NCBI GenBank assembly: GCA_031763025.1
Contig: JASSKH010000001.1
Coordinates: 16,903,142-16,967,141 of the forward strand
DNA length: 64,000 nucleotides
Reading direction: 5' to 3'
Origin: Macrocystis pyrifera
Lineage: Eukaryota > Sar > Phaeophyceae > Laminariales > Laminariaceae
Below, piece by piece: positions 1 through 10,597 of this stretch. Position 1 is the first letter of the stretch. The number at the start of each line of letters is the position of its first letter. The position numbers and the translations under genes were made by a program. The notes beneath the pieces were generated by a model. That model had not been told where the DNA came from and did no database searches. It saw only the letters and a program-made list of their open reading frames with translations.

Positions 1-1440
1 AGACCGCTCGTGATTCGAGATCTGACATTGCTTGATCGGTGACGTGTCCTTTCGCGCGTGCGTGTTACGAGATCTACGATGGGAATCTCCGACCCCGTCT
101 TCCACATCGCCTCCCTCTTTATTTGCCTCAAGTCCATCTTAGCTAGGGTTAGTCTCATGGTGGTCATCGGGAGGATGACTGGTTTAGGAAGCAGGGTGTT
201 GATCTATCGGATCGAGGCACCTCACCCGTTATATGCTTGCATCTACTCTTTATGGCTGACGTGTTCAGCAAACACGGGTGTGGAGTATACGCCGGTCCAG
301 CAAAGATGCGTACATTTTCGAGCTTACACGCTTACAGCGTATGCTGGAGTTGTTTGTTAATTCCACATATTATCTTAACGCACTAGTTCCGTGTGGCCAA
401 ACGTACTGTTGGTGCGCTCCTCGTGGTTGCTGTTCTGAGAACCACGGGCAGATAAACCATGTTTTTTTTTCTGTGAGTTGGCTATCACGCGAAGTCGACT
501 TGGTTGATTTAAGTGTATCAACTTGTGACTTTGTTTAAAGCGGGGCGGAGTCGTGTGGCTCCCATTCCCTATGTGTGTTGCTGAGATGGTCAATTGTACG
601 ATAAAAGGTGCTCTGGTGCGACTCCTGTTTGTGTGTATCATGATCTACGTTGCAATACTTGAAGACACTACGTGACCATGCACGTTGTCCTTGGCCACAC
701 CAAGTAAGCATCGTCACACACCGCGCGTGTAGTGTGTGACGCTGCAATTCAGATATATTATCACAGCAATTCATAACGATATACTAGGCATACTTTCCAT
801 GATATGGCAATGGGCATGTTTGGATGTTCATACTGCTGCAGTCCATCGTTTTGTGCGTACAGCAGTATATACAAAACAGACGCAGCGTTCGAGGGCCCAC
901 CTGTTGTGCGCAGATGGGGCGGTGTCATATCACGGGTAACTTCATTTGTACATCAGACGTATGCAGCCAGTATGCTTGTGCTACATACGCACGTAAGTAT
1001 GGAATGTTCTTGAAGTGTTGCGACCAGCCAAGTGTACCGCAGATAACGAAGGGAATCGATGGTCCACCTGCCTGGTGGAGCAATGTAGTCCTCTGTTTCC
1101 CATACTTGCCTATAACGAAACCATGTCCTTGGGCTTGGCATTTGTTTACCTCAGGACTGCTGAATTCTTCAGGTGCTGGGGACGAGGTGTTCGCCCCGTA
1201 TGAACCAGACGCATCCGAGTACCCGCCAACAGGATCGGGCCAAATGGATTCAGGTGACAGACGCCGAGACATGAATCAGGAAGTAGATGCAGTATATTTT
1301 GGGTGCCACAGCAGTTACTGCTCTGTTATTTATTTATTTATTTTTTTGCGTTGTGGGCGTGTCCCTTCCCAATGTATTTGGTTTATTGAGTCGCTCCTCG
1401 TAAAATAAAACGCTACAAGTCCCACGACACTGAAACACTT
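1..1440. other. No recognisable gene; one open frame at 824-1408
   Basis: I recognise no gene, RNA or repeat here. A forward frame stays open from 824 to 1408 and is rich in Cys and Trp, with a CCDQP-type segment. It has no homology I can name, overlaps open frames on both strands, and ends in an AT-rich stretch of TTTA repeats. It could be an exon of the cysteine-rich region that follows at 1441, but no splice signal decides this. Confidence 0.3.
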
Positions 1441-2229
1441 GTGGTTTGCATCTTGAATATCCAGTATTATGTAAAGAGTTTGCACAGTGAACTTGCATCG
1501 CTCAGGAATGTCGGGCCACGTGCACGATTGGGTCGTTCTAACGCAGGTGGGGACGAACAGGGGGGGTTACGCAACAAGAGGACAATTACTCAGACAAACT
1601 CATCACCCCCGCCTGGCGCTTCTGGGTCCATCGTAGAGTCCGCGCCTCTACCGCAGTCGCAATCTGGCCACAGCAGTCGGCGATCGGTTCGTCGTCGTCG
1701 TGTTTCCAGCTTTACCAGCTCTAGGTTGAAGGAATATTTGGTGGACGATCCGCGTCGATATTCGACGAGGGCTTCCACACCCAGACAGTCGCAGTCCTGC
1801 CCTCCGGCTCCCGCTCTTGTGCAAGAGCCAATCTCAAAAGCAAGGCGGAGGGGGAAGCTACCAGCGTGTGGTCTAAACGTTTGCGGCGATACAAGTGGTT
1901 GGGTAGACCCTTGTGATGCGTGCGGCACGGGTCAGCGTCACATTGGGCTCTTCCTCTGCAGCGCATGCCACGTCCCTCCACTTCAGTCAACCGCACAGAA
2001 GCCATTATGGAGGCACATCACGAACGAGGCAGATATCGAAAGAGCTGCCAGTTTGTGGCAGGCGCAGTTGGCCGAGACGTCACATATGGAAACTATCGTG
2101 AAGCCTGGGTTTGTTCCGACTACCAAGTGCCTGTGTACCAGGCCCGGGTGCTTCTATGCCACGTTCAGGAGGTTAGAAGACGTCGATAAAAGAAAGTCGG
2201 CCGAGAGGTGTTGCCTGCGGCACGACTAA
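1441..2229 (+). CDS. Unrecognised cysteine-rich coding region, part 1
   Basis: The frame is open for 262 codons, but its first in-frame ATG lies only near codon 216. It is therefore an internal exon, a 5'-truncated gene or a decayed element rather than a complete gene. The first 140 residues are Ser/Arg/Pro-rich. The second half has spaced cysteines: CGLNVCGD, CDACG, CSACH and CLCTRPGC. These pairs suggest one or two zinc-binding modules. The frame stops at 2229, and coding-like sequence resumes in another frame from about 2177, so the two parts probably belonged to one protein now joined by a frameshift or an unseen intron. I do not recognise the family. A transposon-encoded DNA-binding protein is possible but unsupported. 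Confidence 0.4.
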   Translation: MVCILNIQYYVKSLHSELASLRNVGPRARLGRSNAGGDEQGGLRNKRTITQTNSSPPPGASGSIVESAPLPQSQSGHSSRRSVRRRRVSSFTSSRLKEYLVDDPRRYSTRASTPRQSQSCPPAPALVQEPISKARRRGKLPACGLNVCGDTSGWVDPCDACGTGQRHIGLFLCSACHVPPLQSTAQKPLWRHITNEADIERAASLWQAQLAETSHMETIVKPGFVPTTKCLCTRPGCFYATFRRLEDVDKRKSAERCCLRHD

Positions 2230-2914
2230 GTCAGCCCTTTGGCGGACCCCGTCTTCGGAGTTAGGCCTGTTCCAGCGGTGGCTTTCGTCGGGCGAGTCGA
2301 GGGGAAGCTTGGTCAAAGACGGAGGTATCGTCCTGGACTCCGGGAGTACCCTCTGCAACGCGTGTGCCATACAGTTTCGTGACAAGGGCAAGGAGTGGGT
2401 GAAAACCAAGGGGTCAGGGTTCACAACTTCGTCGTTTATGTTGTACCTACGTCAGACCACACCTTCCGTCAAATCGCACGAGTTGTCCGTGTCTCAGGCA
2501 CAGCAAGCGGTGTTGGAGGTTTTAAATCTTGGGGAGCCAGTGCCTTTGGAAGACGGAATAGGTGTGCTCGTAAAGGCGCGCGAGGCTCTAGGCATGAAGG
2601 CGATAGGGCGCCAGCAACTTGTGAGCTTGACGCGGACATTTTTCGACCATCTGTCGGATACCGTGTCGGACGCATACTACGTGGCTTTTGATGGAGTCAA
2701 GGTAGGAGACGACAACCGGTCGAGCGCTCAGTATATGATGCCGACCAAGCTGAGTTTCCTGTACGTGGGGAGGCTTGACCGAGGCCTGAAAAGGTGTGAA
2801 GGAGAAAGGAGGAGATTATTGGAGGTGATACTGTCTAGGGAAGAGAAAGAGGCTAAGCGAGCGCTTGGGCCGGATAAGACCGCTGTGTACAGCGTCTCGC
2901 CCCCTCCTCGCTGA
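2177..2914 (+). CDS. Unrecognised coding region, part 2 (probable continuation)
   Basis: This frame is open from just after a stop at 2174-2176 to the stop ending at 2914. It begins inside the end of the preceding frame. It contains a short cysteine pair (LCNAC near 2356), then a mixed alpha/beta-like sequence of normal composition (for example YYVAFDGVKVGDDNRSS) and a charged Arg/Glu-rich C-terminus. Normal composition over more than 200 codons argues for real or formerly real coding sequence. There is no ATG at its upstream end. I cannot assign a family, and it may be one gene with the 1441-2229 frame. Confidence 0.4.
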   Translation, partial: KTSIKESRPRGVACGTTKSALWRTPSSELGLFQRWLSSGESRGSLVKDGGIVLDSGSTLCNACAIQFRDKGKEWVKTKGSGFTTSSFMLYLRQTTPSVKSHELSVSQAQQAVLEVLNLGEPVPLEDGIGVLVKAREALGMKAIGRQQLVSLTRTFFDHLSDTVSDAYYVAFDGVKVGDDNRSSAQYMMPTKLSFLYVGRLDRGLKRCEGERRRLLEVILSREEKEAKRALGPDKTAVYSVSPPPR

Positions 2915-3298
2915 TCTCTCGCTCCCGTGCGGCCTTCTTGAGCATGCGGATTTCTTCAAGCATAGCGATATGCTCCTCGCTCACTCGGATCACCTCATCA
3001 ACAGCAACACCATCACCATCACCACCACCACCACCTTCATCACACATCTCAAGAACGTCCAACCCGCACTGGGCTGACCGATAACTACCCTAGCCAGAGA
3101 CTTCCATTACGCTACTCGTAGCATATTGGAAGGGCTTGTTCCTGCAATACTTCTTGGTGATAATGAGGCGCTAAGTCTGCGATGCATCATGCTGGGCGAA
3201 TACGCGTTGTTGTTCTGAACCAACACGAACGAACATCTACGTACACGGTTGTATGTATCCGTGACGATTGGGTTGATCCTTTTTCGTTAAAAAAATCG

Positions 3299-3341
3299 TC
3301 AGCAGCAGCAGATGTGGCGGCGGCAGCAACAACAGCAGCTT

Positions 3342-3375
<34 letters not shown>
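3299..3375 (+). repeat. CAG/AGC trinucleotide repeat
   Basis: An imperfect then uninterrupted AGC run, longest at about 3341-3374. It reads as poly-Ala/Ser, poly-Gln or poly-Leu depending on frame, so the open frames across it on both strands are repeat artefacts. Confidence 0.85.
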
Positions 3376-3377
<2 letters not shown>

Positions 3378-3649
3378 GGCACACGAGGCCAGGGTCAGGT
3401 TCGCCGTACGCTCGGCATGTCGGTCTAACCCTTGAACCCTTTGTACACGTACTCGATTTTGTTGTGTCTTTTCTGGCTCCAATTCGAAATTTGGTATGTT
3501 TTGAAGACCGTAAATCTGCACCTGGCATGTGTCCAACCAAGAGAGCTTCTCGTAGCAGTTTCCATCACTAATATTACGTTGTACGAAATTGCCGTTTTTT
3601 CCGGAATAATTCACTTTACTCGTTTGGCTGCGGGTCTTTTCTCGTGCTT

Positions 3650-3840
3650 CGTGCTGCGCGGCCCGCAGGGGGCGGCGTGGACAGTACGGTGCAAGTGTTG
3701 GCCCCGACGGGCATGCTCTAGGTGGTCAAAGTCGCGTGACTCAGTAAGCAACTCAGGGGATGGGCTCCCACTTCCGAAAAGCCATCCAGGGGCTTGGAAA
3801 TGTACCCGGATCTTCGTATGTTTTATTAGCTGCAAATAAA
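3650..3840 (+). repeat. Dispersed repeat, copy 1 (second copy at 5826-5995)
   Basis: About 170 bp beginning near GTACGGTGCAAG and ending near TTAGCTGCAAATA recurs at 5826-5995 with clear similarity, including the shared CGAAAAGCCATCCAGGGG block. It is non-coding and part of the satellite-rich tract that follows. Confidence 0.7.
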
Positions 3841-3924
3841 TACGGCTCGTCTATATTCCATTTTTAGGATTTAGGATTCAGGATCCGCGAAGATCCGCCG
3901 CACTTTCGAAACCGCTTCACACCC

Positions 3925-5005
3925 TGTACAACTACCGCTGGGCAAATACAAATGGTACTCGTAGTTGCGCACGGCTGCAACTACCCAATAGTTGTCCTGG
4001 ATAACTATTTGCGCAGCTTTCCTGAGGAGTAGTTGTCTCTAGGCAGCTATTTGCGCAGCTTTCCTGAGGAGTAGTTGCCTGCCAGGCAACTATTTGCGCA
4101 ACTTCTTGAACAAGTAGTTGTCTACAGGCAACTATTTGCGCAGCTTTCCTGAGGAGTAGTTGTCTGCCAGGCAACTATTTGCGTAACTTCTTGAACAAGT
4201 AGTTGTCTACAGGCAACTATTTGCGTAACTTCTTCAACAAGTAGTTGTCTGCCAGGCGACTATTTGCGCAACTTTCCTGAAAAGTAGTTGTCTCCTGACA
4301 ACTATTTTTGCCCAACTTCCTGTACAAGAAGTTATCCAGAACAACTAGTTGCGCAAGTTCTTAAACAAGTAGTTATCCAGACAAATGTAGTTTGAGTGAG
4401 ACGCGGAGATAGTTGACTGGGACCGTTGAATTTGACTTCTTGGACTCAGAACAGTATCAGTTGTCGGTCCAACAACAATCGCTGAAGATCCAGCTGTGCA
4501 CACCACGCACCACACACACGCGCAACACACGGGCAAGCACACACGCTGGGCTACATGTCAACAGGTCAGCTACCAATGAAAAGCAAATGACTGCACACCC
4601 TGTACAACTACCGCTGGGCAAATACAAATGGTAGTTGCGCACGGTTGCAACTACCCAATAGTTGTCCTGGATGACTAATTGCGCAGCTTTCCTGAAGAGT
4701 AGTTGTCTCTAGGCAGCTATTTGAGCAGCTTTCCTGAGTAGTTGTCTGCCAGGCAACTATTTGCGCAACTTCTTGAACAAATAGTTGTCTACAGGCAACT
4801 ATTTGCGCAGCTTTCCTGAGGAGTAGTTGTCTGCCGGGCAACTATTTGCGTAACTTCTTCGACTAGTTGTCTACAGGCAACTATTTGCGTAACTTCTTGA
4901 ACAAATAGTTGTCTGCCAGGCAACTATTTGCGCAACTTTCCTGAACAGTAGTTGTCTCCTGACAACTATTTGCGCAACTTCCTGAACAAGTAGTTGTCTG
5001 GTGTT
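3925..5005 (+). repeat. Minisatellite array with hairpin-forming units of about 43 bp
   Basis: The unit alternates AGTTGTCTGCCAGGCAACT, itself an inverted repeat, with TTTGCGCAACTTCTTGAAC-like spacers. There are two blocks (about 3925-4385 and 4600-5005), each opened by the same CACACCCTGTACAACTACC leader, separated by about 215 bp of different sequence. The whole block therefore seems to have been duplicated after the satellite formed. Reverse-strand open frames across it are translations of the repeat. Confidence 0.85.
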
Positions 5006-5059
5006 GCAAATGGAACGAAAAGTAGTTGTACAGGGTATATTTTTTTTGTTCTACTCGCT

Positions 5060-6340
5060 TCTCGCTGCAACTGCAGCAGTCGTGCTGCTCGAGCTCATGC
5101 TCGTGCGCTTGAGTGCTGCTCAAGCAGTACGCAGCAGTACAACAGCAGGCGTACGAGTGATGCCCGAGTCGAGTGTTGCTCGAGTGCTCGTGCGCTCGTG
5201 ACTGCTTGGCCACGTCGTGCTCGTCGAAATCGAGCAATCGAGTGATCGTGTCCTTGTTTTTCGGTGCAATAGGCTTGGAAATCTACTCATGCTCGTGCGC
5301 TCGAGTGCTGCTCGAGCAGTACGCAGCAGTACAACAACAACAACAGGCGTACGAGTGCTGACCGAGTCGAGCGTTGCTCGTGTTTGTCTCGTGCCCGTTG
5401 CGCTCGAGCAATCGTGGCCTCGTGTTCTTATTTTCAGTGCAATAGGCTTGGAAACCTACTCATCATGCTCGTGCGCTCGAGTGCTGCTCGAGCAGTACGT
5501 AGCAGTACAACAGCAACAACAGGCGTACGAGTGCTGCTGAGTGCCGCTGCTGCTGCCGAGTGCTCGTGTGCTCGTGATTGTTTGGCCACGTCGTGCTCGT
5601 CGCGCTCGAGCAATCGAGTGATTGTGGTCTCTTGATTTTTTTTCGGTGCAATAGGCATGGAAACCAACCGGATCTTCGTATTTTCGGCTGCAAAAAAAAT
5701 GTTATTCTCGCCTCTCGCTGCAACTACACAGGGTGCTGCTCGAGCTCGTGCTGCTCGAGCAGTACACAGCAGCGCAACATCAACAACAGGCGTACGAGTG
5801 CTGCTCGAGTCGAGTGCTCGTGTGCTGCGGCGTGGGCAGTACGGTGCAAGCGTTGGCCCCGTCCGGGCTCCGAGGCACAAGGTGGTCAAGGTCGCGTGAC
5901 CCAGCAAGCGAAGCAGGGGAAGGGTTCCCTTTTCCGAAAAGCCATCCAGGGGCATGAAACCTTCCCGAATCTTCGTATTTTTAGCTGCAAATAGTTTGTT
6001 CATCTCGCTTCTCGCTGAACTGCAGCAGTCATGCTGCTCGAGCAATACGCAGCAGTACAACAACAACAACAGGCGTACGAGTGCTGCTGAGTGCTGCTAC
6101 TGCTCCTGAGTGCTCGTGACTGGTCGAGCAATCGAGTGATCGTGGTCTCGCGTTCTTTTTTTCGGTGTAATAATAGGCTTGGAAACCTACTCATCATGCT
6201 CGTGCGCTCAAGTGCTGCTCGAGAAGTACGCACAGCAGTACAACAGCAACAACAGGCGTACGAGTGCTACTCGAGTCGAGTGTTCCTCGAGTGCTACTGA
6301 GTGCTGCTGCTGCTTAGTGCTCGTGTACTCGTGACTGTAG
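5060..6340 (+). repeat. Satellite of about 180-200 bp units rich in GCTCGAG and CAACAACAG
   Basis: The segment GTGCTGCTCGAGCAGTACGC followed by an (ACA)n/CAACAG stretch, GGCGTACGAGTGCTG and a TTTTCGGTGCAATAGGCTTGG block recurs near 5090, 5290, 5465, 5730, 6010 and 6195. Copies differ by indels. It is interrupted at 5826-5995 by the second copy of the repeat at 3650-3840. No coding potential independent of the repeat is seen. Confidence 0.8.
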
Positions 6341-6344
6341 TAGT

Positions 6345-6720
6345 TCTCAGTTTGTACAGCTGAGTCTATTTTGGTAACTGCAAATCCGTCTGTATGTCTG
6401 TCTGTCCGTCTGTCCGCATGTCTTCTATTTTCGAAGTTATATTTGTGCGTTCCAATATCGATATATCAGGTCGTTACAGATGATATTCGCACGACGTGTT
6501 CGACTCTTACGTGCCTTATATACTGAAACATACCATACCACCAGGCAATATTTAGGCATAAAATACATCCACCACACCGTACCATCATACCATAGCATAC
6601 CACATACCACATCACGTACCGTGATCTTTCCAGGTAGTAGTGTATCCACCAAACAAACCGTACCATCATACCATAAGAACATACGATATCACATACCGCC
6701 ACCTACTATGTCTAAAATAT
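6345..6720. other. Simple-sequence spacer (CTGTCTGTC and TACCATACCA tracts)
   Basis: Contains a short CTGTCTGTC run near 6390 and repeated CATACCATACCA/ACCATCATACC motifs at 6525-6690. No gene is seen. Confidence 0.6.
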
Positions 6721-7404
6721 AAAGGATAGACCACTGTGCTACTCAGTCAGCGCTGACTGAGTAGCTCAGTGGTCTATCTTTTATAAACAAACAAAAGAAG
6801 TACGTTTGGGCTCGATACGGCCTCCCGCCGATAACATCCTCCGGGGTTGATCAAGCCCCTAAGCAGCGCCTGGATTTCCCTTCATATTGTCCCCCTCTCT
6901 AGTCGTGCGTTCTTGTCGTACTCAAGTGGTTCACTCCACTTTCGACTCTGAGGTCGAGTGTTCTTTTATCGTGGTTCTCTCCACTTGATTTCCCTTTTTT
7001 TCTACCCACAGCAGAAAAAGTTAGTAGCTCAGTGGTCTATCCTTTGTATTTCGAACAACAGAAGTCTGGGGTTCGAATCCCGCCAGACGTCGTATTTCCG
7101 CTTTTTCTGCCGTGGGTAGAAAAAGGGAAATCAAATGGAGAGAACCACGATAAAAAAAACACTCGACTTGAGAGTCGAAAGTGGAGTGAACCACTTGAGT
7201 AAAAGAACGCACGACTAGGGAGAAGGACAATATGAAGGGAAAACCGGGCGCTGATTAGGGGCTTGATCAACCCCGGAGGATGATATCGGCGGGAGGCCGT
7301 ATCGAGCCCAAAGGTAACTTCTTTTGTTCGTTTATAAAGCTGAAAGGATAGACCACAGAGCTACTCAGTCAGCGCTGACTGAGTAGCTCAGTGGTTTATC
7401 CTTT
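6721..7404. mobile_element. Foldback element with 300 bp inverted arms and a tRNA-like loop
   Basis: Positions 6721-7020 and 7101-7404 are inverted copies of each other, sharing among other blocks the GATCAAGCCCC/GGGGCTTGATC segment and the CCACTTGA/TCAAGTGG region. The outer end of each arm is itself a palindrome centred on CTCAGTCAGCGCTGACTGAG. The 80 bp loop carries a tRNA-like pair of internal promoter boxes (A-box-like TAGCTCAGTGG, B-box GGTTCGAATCC). The A-box-like string GTAGCTCAGTGG also occurs in the terminal palindromes. There is no protein-coding capacity, so it is a non-autonomous element. Confidence 0.75.
7021..7100 (+). other. tRNA-like sequence in the foldback loop
   Basis: TAGCTCAGTGG and GGTTCGAATCC are spaced about as in a tRNA, with a short T-arm-like stem around the second. 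A matching acceptor stem cannot be drawn, so I treat it as a tRNA-derived promoter remnant of the SINE-head type, not a functional tRNA. Confidence 0.5.
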
Positions 7405-7869
7405 ATATTTCGAACATGACATCCGCTAGTTGGCATTGAGTTGGGTGGGGCGTTGGAGTTACGGTTTTTTATACAAGGCGCTTCGCTCCGCGGGCGGCCT
7501 ACGCCGCCCGCTACGCTCGCTCAGGAAGGAAAAGTACATCAAACTATGCGAAGCGGACAGGTCCATGATTGAACATTTTTTTTTTTCATGGCCCCTGTGG
7601 TTGCAAACTGGCGACTTGATAATGCCAAGAGTCCCGCCGCCATGCTTCAGGAGAAAACAGCTCGGACGCCACATATGCTTCGCGTCGTGGGCGGTTTTCC
7701 GCTACGCTCGCTCACATGTCGTACATATACGTACATACCCCAGATAGGGTACTTATTTTCTTCTTTCGATATATGCTCTGTGTCTGTACTCGTGTGTACG
7801 AAGATAAACAGCACAGCACCGCACAGCAACACAGCAAAAACAATGAAAATGAAACCGAAAAATTCTGGA
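7405..7869. other. No recognisable gene; short palindromes
   Basis: Contains the palindrome GGGCGGCCTACGCCGCCC near 7491 and the string CGCTACGCTCGCTCA twice. Nothing else was recognised. Confidence 0.5.
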
Positions 7870-8465
7870 AGAAAAGAAATCCCCGTCCCCTTTCGTATAA
7901 TAATTTACTACCACGTGATTGGAACACCTTACACCAGTCAAAAGAAAAAATGAAAAAAAGAAAAAAACATACAGCAGAGCTTCTCTCTCAGCCTCGTACG
8001 CCGCCCGCCCCTCTCGCGACCATCTCGCCACCGATTCAGTCCGGGTAATTTTTTCCTCCCTCTCTTCCACAGTGGGCCCCGTCGCCCGGCTCGCGTGAAG
8101 CCCGGTGCTCACCGTGGACCTCGACGCCAGCTCGATAATGTTGGTGCTCATTCGGGGTACCTCCCTCTTGTGACTTTCAGCCCGGTCGCAAAAATAATCA
8201 CCGCTTGAATATTATCTTACATACCGAACGACCCTTAAATACTCGTACGTACTCTATCAAAAATCACAGATGGAGGCCAGACAGAGCCTATTGATGCATC
8301 CGACGTGTCTCGAGGCACACGCGACACCTAGGCACGAAAGCGGCGACCGCGCTCCTTGCAACTCCCCCTCTACCCGCCAGCATCCGCTGACACCCGCGAT
8401 GGTGCCGGGTTCGCCCGCCCAACCGTGCTCGGAGTACAGGCACGCACACGAAACGAAAGAAAAAA
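7870..8465 (+). repeat. Dispersed repeat R1, copy C (partial)
   Basis: Matches 27,160-27,740 block by block: CCCCGTCCCC, GATTGGAACACCTT, GCAGAGCTTCTCTCT, CGTACGCCGCCCGCCC, CGTGTCTCGAGGCACACGCG and CACGCACACGAAACGAAA. It holds an uninterrupted version (near 8190-8215) of the site where copy B carries an LTR retrotransposon. It is non-coding. Confidence 0.8.
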
Positions 8466-9733
8466 AGAGGAAAGAAGGACTGAAAGTACGACGAGAAATG
8501 GAGAAAACAAAGACCCGCTGGAAGGGTCCGGCAAGTAATAAAAAGAGGCGATTCCCAAGTGGGAGCTCTGAGAGGCCAGGGATGTACCAACCGGGCACGC
8601 TCAGAGATCGAGATCTAAGTAGTTCTATGTGCTGGGTTGTGCTGTGTAGTGTGGTGTCTGTTGTGCTGCGTGTGCTCGTTGTAGTCGGGGAAATATCGTA
8701 GTCGATCATTTCCAGTTCCTACGAGAGGCTGTCGGTTGAGTCACGAGTGCCGGATGCCCCTCAACGCCGCCGACATCGTTGCTGTTGCAGGGTGATAGCT
8801 GCGAGTTCATGCTGCACCGGGAGGCGGGTTGTACTGGGGTTGGAGGTTCGGATTGTATGGCAGTGCTATATATGCGCTGTTGCTGCACAGCTGTGTGGCT
8901 GCTCCTGCTGCATGCTGCTGCAGAGCTGTGCGGTGTGCTGTGTGTTTTTGCTGGGCCAGGATGTGCCACAATATGAAAAAATACCCAGAAGCTTACTACC
9001 AATAATATTATAATGAGGCGCGCAAGCGCGAAGCGCGAGTTTTTTTTTCTTGGTTTCCCAAGGGAAAAAAACCTCTTCATAACGAGTCGTACAAGAGTAG
9101 TAAAATTTTTCTGTTTGTGCGTCACTGCTGTCTCACTGTGTTATCGTGTGTGATTCAACATTGTTTTCGCCCACGTTTGTCCACCACGCTCAACCCAAAC
9201 GGCACCAATACCAGTCCCGGTGGGCTCTGTGCACGCACGCACACAAACGAAACCTTCTCGTGCTGGTGCGGTTGGCGTTCGTCCAGAGTTGATCGAGCTA
9301 CAGTAGACGCGGCAACGTGTGTAGGCACATGACTGGACCAAACAGAACCGAAAACACCAAACGGTGTTTGTTTTTTTGGTTCTACCTATTAGGGGAACCC
9401 AATTCTATACGAGTACTCGTAGGCAAACTTTGCCTGTCCACAGCAGCAACGTGCGGGCCGTGTCCTAAGGCATGCTGCAGGGAGTGTTGTCAGGCCTATT
9501 CTCCTGCTGATGAGGGGACGGAGAAGCAGGAGAAGATATGCCGTAGATGTCGGGTACAGCACTAGTAGTAATAGTGGTGGCACCTATCATAACGGTTTTG
9601 TTGTTCGGAGTTCTCCCTCACGAAACCCAACTCTACGAGTACTCGTAGGCAGAACGTGTTATGATACTGCCGTCGGGGAGATTTCGTTGCTTGTGTATCT
9701 GCTTCCGTCGCTACCGTCGATCGCGATCCTGGC
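8466..9733. other. No recognisable gene
   Basis: Several short open frames exist, but none has a recognisable family or splice context. A purine-rich tract (8450-8570), a CTGCTG-rich tract (8870-8940) and two copies of the palindrome TACGAGTACTCGTA (9409-9422 and about 9632-9645) are the only structures seen. Part of this may be the 5' end of the retroelement at 9734. Confidence 0.4.
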
Positions 9734-10597
9734 TTGAGTTTTTTTTCACCCACCACCAACCTCGCTTTCGCTTCGGTTTTAATCGTACCCTCCGGGGGTG
9801 ACCAGGGCTCTGCAGAAGCCTCCGATGCAGCGACGATTGTCGCCCAGCACGCTCTTGTCCCGACGAACACTCTGCAGGGAGAAGATTCCGCCGTGGTCAC
9901 GGACTCGGCCACGTCTCCCCTTTTGCCGCCTGGCAACCCGGCGCCTATGAACATTTTGCCGCCTTCAGGCCGCATCTCCACTCGGAGGCGCCAACGGACA
10001 GCCGCTGCCGCTGGCACCGCGCCGCCTGCTGTTGATTATGGCTTCGGGTCCGGCGGGGCCCCTAGATCATCCGTCCGGCGTGCTATCACCCCGCCGCGAG
10101 CCCCACGGCCGCGACCGCCTCACCCGTCGTCGTGGCCCCAGCTCCTGCCGCCTCGTCGATCCCGACGGTACCCATCCAGTTCGACCGCGACCACGCCGAG
10201 CCCGTGGGAACTCCTCGTTTACGGCTTCCACCGCCAACTGACACACCGGCCGTCACCACGACCACCTTCGACGCCCTCGGCGCAGCTGCCGAATTTCTGT
10301 TCGATGATTCCGCAGTGCGCTTCGCACGCCGACTGGGCTCGAGAGCAACAGGCCGAGTCCGCGTGCAACGCCGCCATGCGCTACATGGCCCTTGGCCGGC
10401 CGGAATTTTTGCCCGCCGACTTTTTGTCGTGTTTCCCTTCCCACCAGCGCCCTCCCTTTTCGGAGGCTCAGGAGCTGGCTAACAAAGGCCGCTTGCACAC
10501 CACCGACGCGGGCATCGTTCTACTCGTCCGACAGCCGTTCCCCCCCCCCTTGCGTCGGACATGCAACGCCCAGTGGGTCGTGCGGCCTGTTTATTGA
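9734..10597 (+). pseudogene. Retroelement N-terminal and pre-integrase region
   Basis: The first 160 codons are Pro/Ser/Arg-rich, like a gag-type disordered region. After about codon 200 the sequence becomes ordered, with DWAREQQAESACNAAM and a LANKGRLHTTDAGIVLLVRQ block that resembles the linker before the integrase zinc finger in gypsy elements. The upstream end has no ATG. The frame leaves the integrase frame near 10,545 at a C-run, consistent with a frameshift. Continuity of this linker with the integrase argues that RT/RNase H is absent rather than merely shifted. Confidence 0.55.

Noticed and set aside
3925-5005. CRISPR-like array
   Set aside because: Units are directly adjacent and diverged, spacers are not unique, there are no cas genes, and the genome is eukaryotic.
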